This document shows, piece after piece, positions 55,816 through 64,000 of a DNA stretch of 64,000 nt. The translations under genes were made by a program, and so were the position numbers. The notes beneath the pieces were generated by a model. The model was given only the letters and a program-made list of their open reading frames with translations, was not told the DNA's origin and searched no databases. How positions within the stretch are numbered: position 1 is the first letter of the stretch; each line of letters begins with the position of its first letter. The DNA is from Oscillatoria sp. FACHB-1406 (GTDB lineage Bacteria; Cyanobacteriota; Cyanobacteriia; Cyanobacteriales; Spirulinaceae). The stretch covers positions 124,001 through 188,000 of the forward strand of contig NZ_JACJSM010000003.1 of the NCBI RefSeq assembly GCF_014698145.1, given 5' to 3'.

Positions 55816-57498
55816 GTGTCAATGCTTTCCTGGCAACAGTCAAAATTCTTGCGTTCTGAGTTTAACGGTTGGACGGTTGCAGTCGGTGCGATCGCGCTTC
55901 TGATTGCCGCGCCCGTTCTCTGCGTCCTCAGTAGTGTTTTCACCGATGCGACAGAGATTTGGCGGCACTTAGCGACTACGGTACTTTGGGATTATATCGC
56001 TAATTCTCTGTGGCTCGCGATCGGGGTTGGATTGGGCGTATTAGTCATCGGTACGGGAACGGCTTGGTTAGCAACGATGTGCCGCTTTCCGGGGCGTGGG
56101 GTTTGGGAGTGGGCGCTGTTGATGCCCTTAGCGGCTCCTGCTTACATTCTCGCCTACGTTTACACCGATCTCCTCGATTATTATGGGCCGGTACAAGCCG
56201 CTCTGAGGAATATCTTTGGGTGGGAAAGCGTTCGCGACTATTGGTTTCCTAACATTCGTTCCCTCAGTGGCGCGATCGCAATGTTCGTTCTGGTTCTGTA
56301 CCCTTATGTTTATCTTCTCGCTCGCGTCGCGTTTCTCGAACAGTCGCGCTGTACCTTAGAAGCGAGTCGCTGTTTGGGCTGCAATCCCTGGCGTAGTTTT
56401 TTTCGCGTCGCGCTGCCCCTCGCCCGTCCTTCGATTGTGGCCGGTTTAGCCCTCGTCCTCATGGAAGTTCTCAACGACTTCGGAACCGTACAATTTTTCG
56501 GCGTATCCACCTTTACCACGGGAATTTATCGCACTTGGTTGGGGATGGGACAGCGCGTTGCTGCGGCACAACTCGCTGCTTTTTTACTGCTGTTCGTCCT
56601 ACTCCTTATTGTTTTAGAACGCTACGGTCGCCGCCAAGCGAAATACTACCAATTTGGTAATGCTACGCCGCTCGTCCAACAGTTCGAGCTAGGCGGATGG
56701 CGGGCTATTTTAGCGAGTTTGGCTTGTTTTCTGCCCGTGTTTCTCGGTTTTCTGCTGCCGGTGGGATTTTTACTGCAAATGACGCTGACAAACCTTCAGA
56801 AAACGCTAAAGCCTCAATTTTGGGAGTTTGCCAGTCATAGCTTGATTTTGTCGTCGCTGACCGCAGTTTTAGCGGTTGCGATCGCGTTAATTTTAGCCTA
56901 CGGACAGCGCTTGCAACCCTCCTTTTTCAATCGCCTCGCCGCGCGTATCGCTTCGATGGGTTACGCCATCCCCGGTTCTGTGATTGCTGTCGGCGTACTG
57001 ATTCCCGTCGGCAATATCGATAACGCGATCGATCGTTTTGCTCGTGCTACCTTTAATGTTTCCACCGGACTTCTCTTCAGCGGTACGATTACCGTTCTCA
57101 TCTTTGCCTATCTCGTGCGTTTTCTCGCCGTTTCCTTTAACACCGTCGAATCCAGCCTCGCTAAAATTAAACCCAGTTTGGACGATGCCGCTCGCAGTTT
57201 AGGACGCGCGCCCGCTGAAGCTTTAGTAGAAATTCATACCCCCCTGATGGCGGGCGGATTGTTGACGGCGGCTATGTTAGTTTTTGTCGATGCGATGAAA
57301 GAATTACCGGCAACATTAGTCATTCGTCCCTTTAATTTCGATACACTAGCGGTACAGGTCTATAATTATGCTTCCGACGAACGTTTAGTTGAAGCTTCTG
57401 CTCCTTCGTTAGCTATCATTTTGGCAGGTTTAATCCCGACAATCTTCCTAAGTTGGCAAATCGCGAGGTCGAAAATCAAAAATAAAGTTCAGTCTTAA
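55816..57498 (+). CDS. futB: ABC transporter permease, FutB/FbpB type (iron)
   Basis: This 560-residue protein has about 12 membrane helices, two tandem MetI-type domains with EAA loops: CTLEASRCLGCNPWRSFFRV (about 180-200) and SLDDAARSLGRAPAEALVEI near 460. This two-domain layout is typical of ferric-iron permeases such as FbpB/FutB. GTG 55816 was preferred because AGGAGG is 10 bp upstream; ATG 55822 is an alternative. It pairs with the divergent ATPase gene. Confidence 0.88.
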   Translation: MSMLSWQQSKFLRSEFNGWTVAVGAIALLIAAPVLCVLSSVFTDATEIWRHLATTVLWDYIANSLWLAIGVGLGVLVIGTGTAWLATMCRFPGRGVWEWALLMPLAAPAYILAYVYTDLLDYYGPVQAALRNIFGWESVRDYWFPNIRSLSGAIAMFVLVLYPYVYLLARVAFLEQSRCTLEASRCLGCNPWRSFFRVALPLARPSIVAGLALVLMEVLNDFGTVQFFGVSTFTTGIYRTWLGMGQRVAAAQLAAFLLLFVLLLIVLERYGRRQAKYYQFGNATPLVQQFELGGWRAILASLACFLPVFLGFLLPVGFLLQMTLTNLQKTLKPQFWEFASHSLILSSLTAVLAVAIALILAYGQRLQPSFFNRLAARIASMGYAIPGSVIAVGVLIPVGNIDNAIDRFARATFNVSTGLLFSGTITVLIFAYLVRFLAVSFNTVESSLAKIKPSLDDAARSLGRAPAEALVEIHTPLMAGGLLTAAMLVFVDAMKELPATLVIRPFNFDTLAVQVYNYASDERLVEASAPSLAIILAGLIPTIFLSWQIARSKIKNKVQS

Positions 57499-57550
57499 AA
57501 ATGGCTTGGGAGCAGGTCAAACTTGCGCCGCGATCTCCCTCATCCCCCGG

Positions 57551-57616
57551 CCCCTTCTCCCAACCTTGGGCGAAGGGGAGTAGCCTCAAAGTCCCTCTCC
57601 CAACTTTGGGAGAGGG
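57551..57616. repeat. Two adjacent hairpin repeats
   Basis: CCCCTTCTCCCAACCTTGGG with partner CGAAGGGG (57551-57578) and CCCTCTCCCAACTTTGGGAG with AGGG (57593-57616), in a spacer following the permease gene. This is a common intergenic repeat type of cyanobacteria and may also stop transcription. Confidence 0.6.
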
Positions 57617-57728
57617 ATTTAGGGAGAGGGCGACAAAAGTAACTTGCTCCCAATGGCTTTGCTGAGTCGTTTCTCTTTAATCGCTGAAGAATTAAATTCC
57701 TGTTTTCCCTTTACAAATAACCGTTAAT

Positions 57729-58412
57729 ATGCAACAAGTTTCTTTAAATCTGATTGCGATCGCCATTTTTTTGATGACGGTTTCCGTCCTCCTCGGGCCG
57801 CTCGTTCATCTCTCGCCTGCGATTCCTGCCGCCGCTACCCTAGCTGTTTTGGGATTAGCAACTATTGATACTTTAGGATTGGGCGGGCGCGGCGTAACCC
57901 TACTGCTCGATAGCGTAGCGAGACTTTCAGGGAAATATCGCGATCGCGTTCTCCATCACGAAGCCGGACATTTTCTGACCGCTTATTTTCTCGGAATTCC
58001 GATTAAAAGTTATACTTTAAATGCCTGGGAAAGTTTCAGAGCCGGGAATCCGGGAGTCGGGGGCGTTGTTGTCGATACCGAGCAACTGAGAAAGAGCGTT
58101 CCGCCTCAAGAAATTCGCCTTTTTGTCGATCGCTTTTCTACCGTTTGGATGGCGGGAATTGCCGCAGAAGAACTGTTGTATGAAACAGTAGAAGGTGGCG
58201 AAGATGACCGCAAGAAAGTCACCGATACGCTGCTATTTTTCGGGCAGGAGCGATCGCAATCTCAACTCAAACAACAGTGGGGAAAACTTCAGGCTAAAGC
58301 CTTAATTGAAAAGCATCGCGAAGCCTACGACGCTTTAGTTGAAGCGATGCGAAAACGAGCCGATATTGCCGACTGCTATCAAGCGATTCAAGAACGCGCT
58401 GCGGAGAATTGA
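57729..58412 (+). CDS. FtsH-related (M41-like) membrane metallopeptidase without AAA domain
   Basis: This 227-residue protein has two N-terminal membrane helices (LIAIAIFLMTVSVLLGPLV and IPAAATLAVLGLATIDTLGL) and then the zinc motif HHEAGHFLTAYFLGIPI near 76, with AGIAAEELLYETVEGGEDDR, which resembles the M41 third-ligand segment (aspartate in EDDRKK). The family is known in cyanobacteria and plastids as ATP-independent relatives of FtsH. The substrate is unknown. It is followed, 33 bp on, by a hydrolase gene. Confidence 0.85.
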   Translation: MQQVSLNLIAIAIFLMTVSVLLGPLVHLSPAIPAAATLAVLGLATIDTLGLGGRGVTLLLDSVARLSGKYRDRVLHHEAGHFLTAYFLGIPIKSYTLNAWESFRAGNPGVGGVVVDTEQLRKSVPPQEIRLFVDRFSTVWMAGIAAEELLYETVEGGEDDRKKVTDTLLFFGQERSQSQLKQQWGKLQAKALIEKHREAYDALVEAMRKRADIADCYQAIQERAAEN

Positions 58413-58445
58413 TTGAAGTTTTTTAAGATTGGTGAAATTTTGCTG

Positions 58446-59207
58446 ATGACTGAGTTAATGAATAGAGTAACGACTTTAACGAACCCCAGTTCCGCTTTAG
58501 CAGCGATTGAAGCTGCTTTACCCATTGACCCTCAACCCTATACTATAGGCGATCGCCCCACCGGATTAGTTATCGTTGATGTGGTCAATGGCTTCTGCAC
58601 GGTCGGCTATAGCCCTTTAGCGCCAACAGAACCCGACCGACAAATTGCTACAATGGTATCGGAGAGCGATCGCTTAGCCAAAGCTTTTGCAGCCAAAAAT
58701 TTACCGATTTTAGCTTTTCTAGATGCCCACGAACCGGGCAAACCCGAACCTCCCTATCCGATTCATTGCGAAAAAGGATCTGGAGAAGAAGAATTAGTGC
58801 CGGAACTCAAGTGGTTAGAAACTTATCCCCTCACTACCCTTATTGAAAAAGACTGCATCAACGGCTTCATTGGTTCTATTGACATTAATACGGGAAATAA
58901 TGCCTTAATTGATTGGGTTAATCAACACCGTTTGGAAGCTTTAGCAGTCGTTGGTATCTGCACGGATATCTGTGTGATGGATTTCGTTATCACCCTGCTT
59001 TCGGCTCGCAATCATGACATGACGCAGACTTTAAAAGATATTATTGTTTATACCGAAGGTTGCTCTACCTACGACCTTTCCGCTGAGGTAGCAGCCCAGC
59101 AAGGACTGCCTAAAACAGCCATTCATCCCCAAAGCATTGCACACCATATCGGACTCTATACGATGGCAGAACGAGGAGCTTTTATTGCCTCGCAAGTTTT
59201 CGTATAA
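58446..59207 (+). CDS. Isochorismatase/nicotinamidase family hydrolase
   Basis: This 253-residue cysteine hydrolase has the triad: Asp in LVIVDVVNGFC, Lys in IEKDCINGF and Cys in VVGICTDICVMD. The metal site pattern DAHEPGKPEPPYPIHC near 100 resembles nicotinamidase. Start ATG 58446 was chosen over TTG 58413. Possible roles are nicotinamide or ureido-group hydrolysis; not fixed. Confidence 0.9.
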   Translation: MTELMNRVTTLTNPSSALAAIEAALPIDPQPYTIGDRPTGLVIVDVVNGFCTVGYSPLAPTEPDRQIATMVSESDRLAKAFAAKNLPILAFLDAHEPGKPEPPYPIHCEKGSGEEELVPELKWLETYPLTTLIEKDCINGFIGSIDINTGNNALIDWVNQHRLEALAVVGICTDICVMDFVITLLSARNHDMTQTLKDIIVYTEGCSTYDLSAEVAAQQGLPKTAIHPQSIAHHIGLYTMAERGAFIASQVFV

Positions 59208-59653
59208 AGTTGTTCGATTCTGGCATGGAGTTAATCTTTGTAAAAGCTAATTTAACCTTCAAGATTACTATAATGACATTCATAAAATTCAAGAGAAATG
59301 GGAGCGTCAGACGGGAGTATCCCTAGGGTATATCTTTAGTGAATAATTGACAATGGATGAATGGCACTGACTTAAGGCTGGTGGGCGTTGCCCACTCTAC
59401 GAAATATCTGAAATAAGAGTTGAAAAGAGGTACAAAAATTGAAATTAGATGGGTAGGGGCGAATGGCATTCGCCCGCGCGGTGTACCTCACTCTAAACAG
59501 AGTTAATGCTGTCGTCATAAGCTGAAAATACGTTCCCGTTTTGCTGGAGTTAAGAGGCAAGACGACTTGACAACTCTATCGCAAAGAATGGAGTTGTCCT
59601 TTAGAGTGATACGTTTGTGCTATCCTCAATAAGATTGACTCCAAAATGCGATT
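59208..59653. other. Spacer with a partial family-1 element and a second repeat
   Basis: 446 bp. At 59353-59408 lies the left half of a family-1 element (ATGGATGAATGGCACTGACT then AAGGCTGGTGGGCGTTGCCC). At 59453-59492 lies GTAGGGGCGAATGGCATTCG then CCCGCGCGGTGTACCTCACT, similar to family 2 pieces. A hairpin-like pair lies near 59556-59612 (GACTTGACAACTCTATCGCA with the reverse of AGAATGGAGTTGTCC). No gene is seen. Confidence 0.5.
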
Positions 59654-61102
59654 ATGTCCTCGACAATTCTATTCTGGCATCGCAACGACCTGCGTTTATC
59701 CGATAACATCGGACTTGCCGCCGCCCGCCAAATAACGCCCAAAGTTATCGGTGTTTTCTGTCTCGATCCCAACATCTTACAACGGGATGACATTGCGCCC
59801 GCTCGCGTTGCCTACATGATAGGTTGTCTGGAGGAGTTGCAAGAATCTTATCAAAAAGCGGGCAGCGAATTGCTTATTCTCCACGATACTCCCGAGGTTG
59901 CCCTACCCAAGCTCGCGATCGCGTTGCAAGCTAAAAGCGTATTCTGGAACTTAGATGTCGAACCCTATGCCCGCACTCGCGACGAAACCGTGCAGCAAAA
60001 CCTCGAAGCGGAAGGGATTACCGTAGAAACCGGCTGGGATAAACTGCTGCATTCTCCCGGCGAAGTCCTCGCCAAGGCTACCGGAAACCCTTACACGGTT
60101 TATACGCCCTTCTGGAAGAATTGGAGTAAGCAGTCCAAAGCAGCGCCCGCAGCAACGCTAGCAGGGGCGGAAGGATTAACCGAAAGCGAACGAAAAAGCG
60201 CGATAGAAGCGGGGGCGCAAAGCTTACCTTCGGCTAAAGATTTGGGTTACAACTGGGAAAATGGCTTTGTTTTAACGCCGGGAGAAACCGCCGCGCGGGA
60301 GCAATTGGAGGCCTTTTGCGATCGCGCCCTGCTCGATTACCGAGAGCAACGCAACTTTCCCAGTATTGATAGTACCTCGAAACTGAGCGCCGCACTCAAA
60401 TTCGGCGCGATCGGCATTCGTACCGTCTGGAACGCAACGACAGAAGCGTATCAAAATGCTCGCAGCGAAGAAACCCAAGCCAACATCGAAACCTGGCAAA
60501 AAGAACTGGCATGGCGAGAATTTTATCAACACGCGATGTACTTTTTTCCCGAACTCGAAAACGGCCCCTATCGCCCCTTATTTAAAGATTTTCCTTGGAA
60601 TAATAACGAGAAACATTTCAAAGCATGGTGCCAGGGAAAAACCGGCTATCCTATCGTTGATGCTGCGATGCGCCAACTTAATGAAATCGGCTGGATGCAC
60701 AATCGCTGCCGCATGATTGTTGCCAGTTTTTTAACTAAAGATTTGATTATTAATTGGCAGTGGGGAGAAAAATATTTTATGCAAAACTTGTACGACGGCG
60801 ATCTTGCGGCTAATAACGGCGGTTGGCAATGGAGCGCTTCTAGCGGTATGGATCCGCAGCCGTTGAGAATTTTCAATCCTAGCAGTCAAGCCCAAAAATT
60901 CGACCCTGAAGGCGAGTATATTCGTCAGTGGATTCCCGAATTAAGTTCCCTCGATTCCGAATATTTAGTAACGGGAAAAATACCGACATCGGAACGAAGA
61001 TCTTGCGGCTATCCCCAACCGATTGTAGACCACAACAAACAGCAACGCGAATTCAAACGGCGCTACAGCGAGCAACAAGCGGAAACTTCTTTAAAGAATT
61101 GA
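59654..61102 (+). CDS. phr: Deoxyribodipyrimidine photolyase (class I CPD photolyase)
   Basis: This 482-residue enzyme repairs cyclobutane dimers with blue light and FAD. N-terminal alpha/beta antenna domain ([20 protein letters not shown]) and a C-terminal helical FAD domain with [37 protein letters not shown] near 360, [20 protein letters not shown] and [19 protein letters not shown]. The overall pattern matches the cyanobacterial enzyme that uses 8-HDF as antenna. Start ATG 59654. Confidence 0.95.
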   Translation: MSSTILFWHRNDLRLSDNIGLAAARQITPKVIGVFCLDPNILQRDDIAPARVAYMIGCLEELQESYQKAGSELLILHDTPEVALPKLAIALQAKSVFWNLDVEPYARTRDETVQQNLEAEGITVETGWDKLLHSPGEVLAKATGNPYTVYTPFWKNWSKQSKAAPAATLAGAEGLTESERKSAIEAGAQSLPSAKDLGYNWENGFVLTPGETAAREQLEAFCDRALLDYREQRNFPSIDSTSKLSAALKFGAIGIRTVWNATTEAYQNARSEETQANIETWQKELAWREFYQHAMYFFPELENGPYRPLFKDFPWNNNEKHFKAWCQGKTGYPIVDAAMRQLNEIGWMHNRCRMIVASFLTKDLIINWQWGEKYFMQNLYDGDLAANNGGWQWSASSGMDPQPLRIFNPSSQAQKFDPEGEYIRQWIPELSSLDSEYLVTGKIPTSERRSCGYPQPIVDHNKQQREFKRRYSEQQAETSLKN

Positions 61103-61703
61103 AAAAGACGGAGCCGAAAGCTGGAAAAATTTAAAAAGGTATGGCATTCTAAAGGTAAGTTCATCTACCCGAAGGCTCTAGCACGGCAATTAAAGCAAAA
61201 AGCTGTTGTTTCTTCTCAAAGCTAGAGGAAGACTGGGGGCAGGAGATACTCTGCAAGCTCGGTAGGCACTGCACCCGGTTATGAATTGGGGTTCCTCGTG
61301 CTTCGATGACTAACAAAGTCTAGAGCAGACGTTAGTACAGAGCAACTTTTAGCTCGCACACCTTCAAAATTAGCAAAATGCTCCCAGGGTGGGTATTTTA
61401 ATACTAAAATTCCGCCTCGGACGGTGGGAACGAGTTGCATCTAGTTCTGTTGCTCTGATATTTATAGAGCTAGTGGGTTACAAACAAGAGGTTGCAATCT
61501 GCCATTTTTTATCGACCACCCGCAGGCATTCCGAAGTGTTGGCTTGACTTGTATCAAACCTTAAACTGTCCGCTTTTTCGCCCGAGCTTGGCGATTGTAA
61601 CTTTAGATAAAGTTAGTCCCTCAAAAATTGTTCGTCTAGCGTTAACCCTGAAGACGCTACCCGTAATTTTAATCTGATTCTTTTTCAATCGCGACTTACT
61701 TAA
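61103..61703. other. Long spacer without a clear gene
   Basis: 601 bp after the photolyase gene. Open frames are short and lack protein-like composition. No repeat or strong hairpin was found. It could hold a small RNA, but nothing specific supports this. Confidence 0.4.
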
Positions 61704-62219
61704 ATGCCTAAAATGTTTAGTCAAGCTTTATCCCGTTCGACCATCCTCCCTCCCACTCAAGTCCTCAGTCAGTTGCACAGCGGGCAACTGTTGCGAGTCG
61801 ATGCGACGCGAGGCAATGCGATTATTGTCTGCCATCGCCACCACGCCGAAATTGCAGGGCCCGGTTCGGCAGTGGGGGGGTTACTCGATATTGATTGTCG
61901 CCGCGCGATTCCCATCGGGCAAATTGCTTTAACGCACCCAGAGTCTCATGAAGAACGCCGCAAAGCTTTTCAAATGCGGCAGCGCTGGATTAAAAGCACC
62001 CAAAAGGTGGCAGAGAATCCGGTGCCGTTGCAGCGAGGGGAGTTAATTTTAAGAATGTTGGAACGGTATTGTGGGGTGGAAGCGATCGCGCAGTTACCCG
62101 ATGATGTTATCGCACAATTGGTCGGCGTGCTACCAGAAACCATCGTCATGGCGAGGAAAGTTTTAGTTTCGCCTCCAGAAATGTCCGTCCAACCTCCTCA
62201 AATCGTTACCGCCGGTTAG
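61704..62219 (+). CDS. Conserved-looking hypothetical protein, possible DNA-binding C-terminus
   Basis: These 171 residues include a first part with PPTQVLSQLHSGQLLRVDAT and RHHAEIAGPGSAVGGLLDID. A charged helix follows (HEERRKAFQMRQRWIKSTQK), then RGELILRMLERYCGVEAIAQ and LPDDVIAQLVGVLPETIVMA, a spacing like a helix-turn-helix (compare Crp-type C-termini). No cofactor motif. Function open. Confidence 0.7.
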   Translation: MPKMFSQALSRSTILPPTQVLSQLHSGQLLRVDATRGNAIIVCHRHHAEIAGPGSAVGGLLDIDCRRAIPIGQIALTHPESHEERRKAFQMRQRWIKSTQKVAENPVPLQRGELILRMLERYCGVEAIAQLPDDVIAQLVGVLPETIVMARKVLVSPPEMSVQPPQIVTAG

Positions 62220-62249
62220 AGTGAAGTCAAGTACAAATGACCTGAATTT

Positions 62250-62687
62250 TTAAGGGTACGGCAAACGCGGGCGCACCCCGTAGTGACGATAGTACCAATA
62301 ATCCTTCAGAATTTGAGCGTGGTCGAAACAGAGATTCGACGGTTGATTCCAACTCTCAAAGATGCCAATATTTTTCGCATCGTCCGCCGCTGCTGGTTCC
62401 CCCGTTGCTGCCGCTAAAAAGACAACGCTGAGTGTATGCTGGCGAGGGTCGCGCTTCGGGTCGGAATAGACGTAAAATTGTTCGAGCAGTTCGACTTTTA
62501 AACACACTTCTTCCTCGGCTTCCCGCTGCGCTGCAACTTCGACGGGTTCGCCATAATCGACAAATCCTCCCGGAATTGCCCAACCGTAGGGCGGATTTTT
62601 GCGTTCGATTAAGACAATGGGACGGTGAGGGCGATCGATAAGTTCGATGATAATATCAACAGTCGGGGTGGGATTGCGATAAGTCAT
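62250..62687 (-). CDS. Nudix hydrolase
   Basis: This 145-residue protein from ATG 62687 has a complete Nudix box: [20 protein letters not shown] then EVCL (G-x5-E-x7-R-E-U-x-E-E-x-G-like). N-terminal [20 protein letters not shown] and tail [20 protein letters not shown]. The [11 protein letters not shown] context resembles ADP-ribose pyrophosphatase or 8-oxo-dGTPase types. It is 18 bp from the divergent gpsA start. Confidence 0.92.
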   Translation of the reverse strand: MTYRNPTPTVDIIIELIDRPHRPIVLIERKNPPYGWAIPGGFVDYGEPVEVAAQREAEEEVCLKVELLEQFYVYSDPKRDPRQHTLSVVFLAAATGEPAAADDAKNIGIFESWNQPSNLCFDHAQILKDYWYYRHYGVRPRLPYP

Positions 62688-62705
62688 CCTGAAACAGGAA
62701 ATGAT

Positions 62706-63656
62706 ATGAATGATGAGTTGGATCGTAGCACTTTGAAGCCTCAACCGCAGATCGTCGCGATTTTGGGGTCGGGGGTTTGGGGAACGGCGTTAGGGACACT
62801 AGCGGCGCGCAATCGGCATGAAGTTCGCTTTCACTCTCGCCGCAGCGAAGGCTCTTGGGAAGATGCGCTCGCCTCTGCTAATCTAGCAGTATCGGCAGTT
62901 TCCATGTCCGGCGTTCGCCCCACCATCGAACAGCTACAGCGCCTCGTCCTGCCGCCGGATTTGATTATTGTCAGCGCCACGAAAGGATTAGATGCCCTGT
63001 CGCTGCAAACGCCCTCTCGAATTTGGCAGGCAGCTTTTCCCCAACATCCCATTGTCGTGCTTTCGGGGCCGAATTTATCGAAAGAAATCGATCGCGGTTT
63101 GCCCGCAGCAACGGCAGTCGCAAGCGAGGATTTAGAAGCTGCAAAAAGGGTTCAAACCATTTTCGCATCGGAAAGTTTTCGCGTCTATGTGAATGCTGAC
63201 CCTATCGGCACGGAATTGGGAGGAACCCTGAAAAATATTATGGCGATCGCGGCCGGGGTGTGCGATGGTTTAAACTTAGGAACCAATGCCAAAGCCGCGC
63301 TTCTCACCCGCGCCCTACCCGAAATCATCCGCGTCAGCGCTCATTTTGGCGCAACGCCTAGTACCTTTTACGGATTATCCGGCATCGGCGACCTGCTCGC
63401 AACCTGTAACAGTCCCCTCTCGCGCAACTATCAAGTTGGCTATCAACTCGCGCAGGGTAAAACATTAGCAGAAATCCTAGAGTGCCTGGAAGGAACCGCA
63501 GAAGGGATTAATACCACCGAAGTGTTAGTGCGATTGGCAAAAGCAGAAAAGATTGAAGTACCCATTGCAGAACAAGTTCGCCGCTTGTTAGAAGGCGAAA
63601 TTACGCCCCAACAAGCCGTTCACTCATTAATGGAACGAGAATTAAAGGCAGAGTAG
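62706..63656 (+). CDS. gpsA: Glycerol-3-phosphate dehydrogenase [NAD(P)+]
   Basis: This 316-residue enzyme reduces dihydroxyacetone phosphate to sn-glycerol-3-phosphate for membrane lipids. Rossmann motif [15 protein letters not shown] near 20, [17 protein letters not shown] with the catalytic-region residues, [20 protein letters not shown] with the active-site Lys, and [20 protein letters not shown]. Start ATG 62706 has AGGAA upstream; the longer frame was not used. Confidence 0.96.
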   Translation: MNDELDRSTLKPQPQIVAILGSGVWGTALGTLAARNRHEVRFHSRRSEGSWEDALASANLAVSAVSMSGVRPTIEQLQRLVLPPDLIIVSATKGLDALSLQTPSRIWQAAFPQHPIVVLSGPNLSKEIDRGLPAATAVASEDLEAAKRVQTIFASESFRVYVNADPIGTELGGTLKNIMAIAAGVCDGLNLGTNAKAALLTRALPEIIRVSAHFGATPSTFYGLSGIGDLLATCNSPLSRNYQVGYQLAQGKTLAEILECLEGTAEGINTTEVLVRLAKAEKIEVPIAEQVRRLLEGEITPQQAVHSLMERELKAE

Positions 63657-63668
63657 GGAGAAAATTTT

Positions 63669-63745
63669 ATAGCGTTTTTCGTTTACGTGAGGTACAGTTC
63701 CAAAAATCAAATCGGTAGGCTGGTGGGCGCTGCCCACCCTACCCA
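63669..63745 (+). repeat. Composite of family-2 end and family-1 core
   Basis: TATAGCGTTTTTCGTTTACG then TGAGGTACAGTTCCAAAAAT matches the end of the element at 43358 in reverse. It runs straight into GGCTGGTGGGCGCTGCCCAC (family-1 core, 63719-63738), without termini. It begins 12 bp past the gpsA stop. Confidence 0.65.
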
Positions 63746-63789
63746 ATATGCTAACTTAACTCAATTCTCCGTATTGTTCGGCAAGCTCA

Positions 63790-63906
63790 AAGTAGTGCCG
63801 TGACACACCTTAAATGAGGCTTTAGAAAAACTCTTGAAACCCGATCGAGTAAGCAATAGAACGAGAAACCTATCGCACAGTTTTAGCTGTGTCACGGCAC
63901 TACTTT
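63790..63906. repeat. MITE-like element, family 4
   Basis: Perfect 18-bp terminal inverted repeats AAAGTAGTGCCGTGACAC and GTGTCACGGCACTACTTT enclose 81 bp of non-coding DNA. The 117-bp unit has no coding potential. After it the window ends in a 16-bp direct repeat (TCCCCGTCCCCCCATC, 63969-64000). Confidence 0.8.
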
Positions 63907-64000
63907 TTCCTTGCTATTTGGGGGAATAATGTAGCGCTATCTCTTGTTAAAATTTCTCTCACTCCCTCTCCCCGTCCCCCCATCTCCCCGTCCCCCCATC

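Noticed and set aside
61103-61703. A small RNA or riboswitch in the 601-bp spacer
   Set aside because: No recognisable conserved motif or strong hairpin with terminator was seen; only a search against Rfam could decide.

Overview
The window is chromosomal DNA of a cyanobacterium. It is dense in the HIP1 palindrome GCGATCGC. It carries rpaB, ftrV, a cytochrome c6-type gene, menC in its phylloquinone role, a phytol-kinase-like gene, a complex C (cytochrome b6f) assembly factor, an 8-HDF-type photolyase and a bacteriophytochrome. Housekeeping genes (aspS, ftsH, ligA, radA, gcvT, gcvH, gpsA) are scattered singly on both strands, as is usual in filamentous and large-genome cyanobacteria. The species cannot be fixed from the sequence alone.

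Layout. 1-2751: the end of a type III-B (Cmr) CRISPR effector operon (Cmr4 tail, Cmr5-like small subunit, a Cmr6-Cmr1 fused RAMP protein); no repeat-spacer array is visible. 3009-12985: aspS, a small heat shock protein, a pentapeptide-repeat protein, ftsH and several small or secreted proteins. 13015-21880: a minus-strand light-sensing two-component operon (multidomain bacteriophytochrome kinase, a second PAS kinase with a nearly identical kinase core, a single-domain receiver, a REC-OmpR-HPT-REC-REC regulator ending in a broken GGDEF), bordered by an IS630 transposase remnant and a small inverted-repeat element. 21946-28167: a CocE-type hydrolase, ligA, a MacB-type permease and two small envelope proteins. 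29980-37979: a 2273-residue two-partner-secretion adhesin with near-identical 345-bp internal tandem repeats, followed by a DUF928 gene. 38264-47671: a peptide-binding lipoprotein, gcvT, a c6-type cytochrome overlapping a CDF metal exporter, a Uma2 protein, radA, rpaB, a complex C assembly factor and a DUF218 protein.

The most striking locus is 47697-48628. It is a tRNA-Arg(CCU) gene split exactly after anticodon base U36 by an 858-nt group I intron. The intron encodes a LAGLIDADG protein between the two P7 strands, and both LAGLIDADG motifs lack the catalytic acidic residue.

48761-64000: conserved hypotheticals, menC-yidD, a phytol-kinase-like gene, an aldose epimerase family gene, tRNA-Lys(UUU), gcvH, ftrV, a Fut/Fbp-type iron transporter pair (futC divergent from a permease), an M41-like peptidase without an AAA module, an isochorismatase-family hydrolase, photolyase, a Nudix hydrolase and gpsA.

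At least four families of short non-coding inverted-repeat (MITE-like) elements are dispersed through the window. One partial copy lies inside the cmr operon, one lies beside the truncated GGDEF domain and one lies just past the shortened Hsp20 gene.
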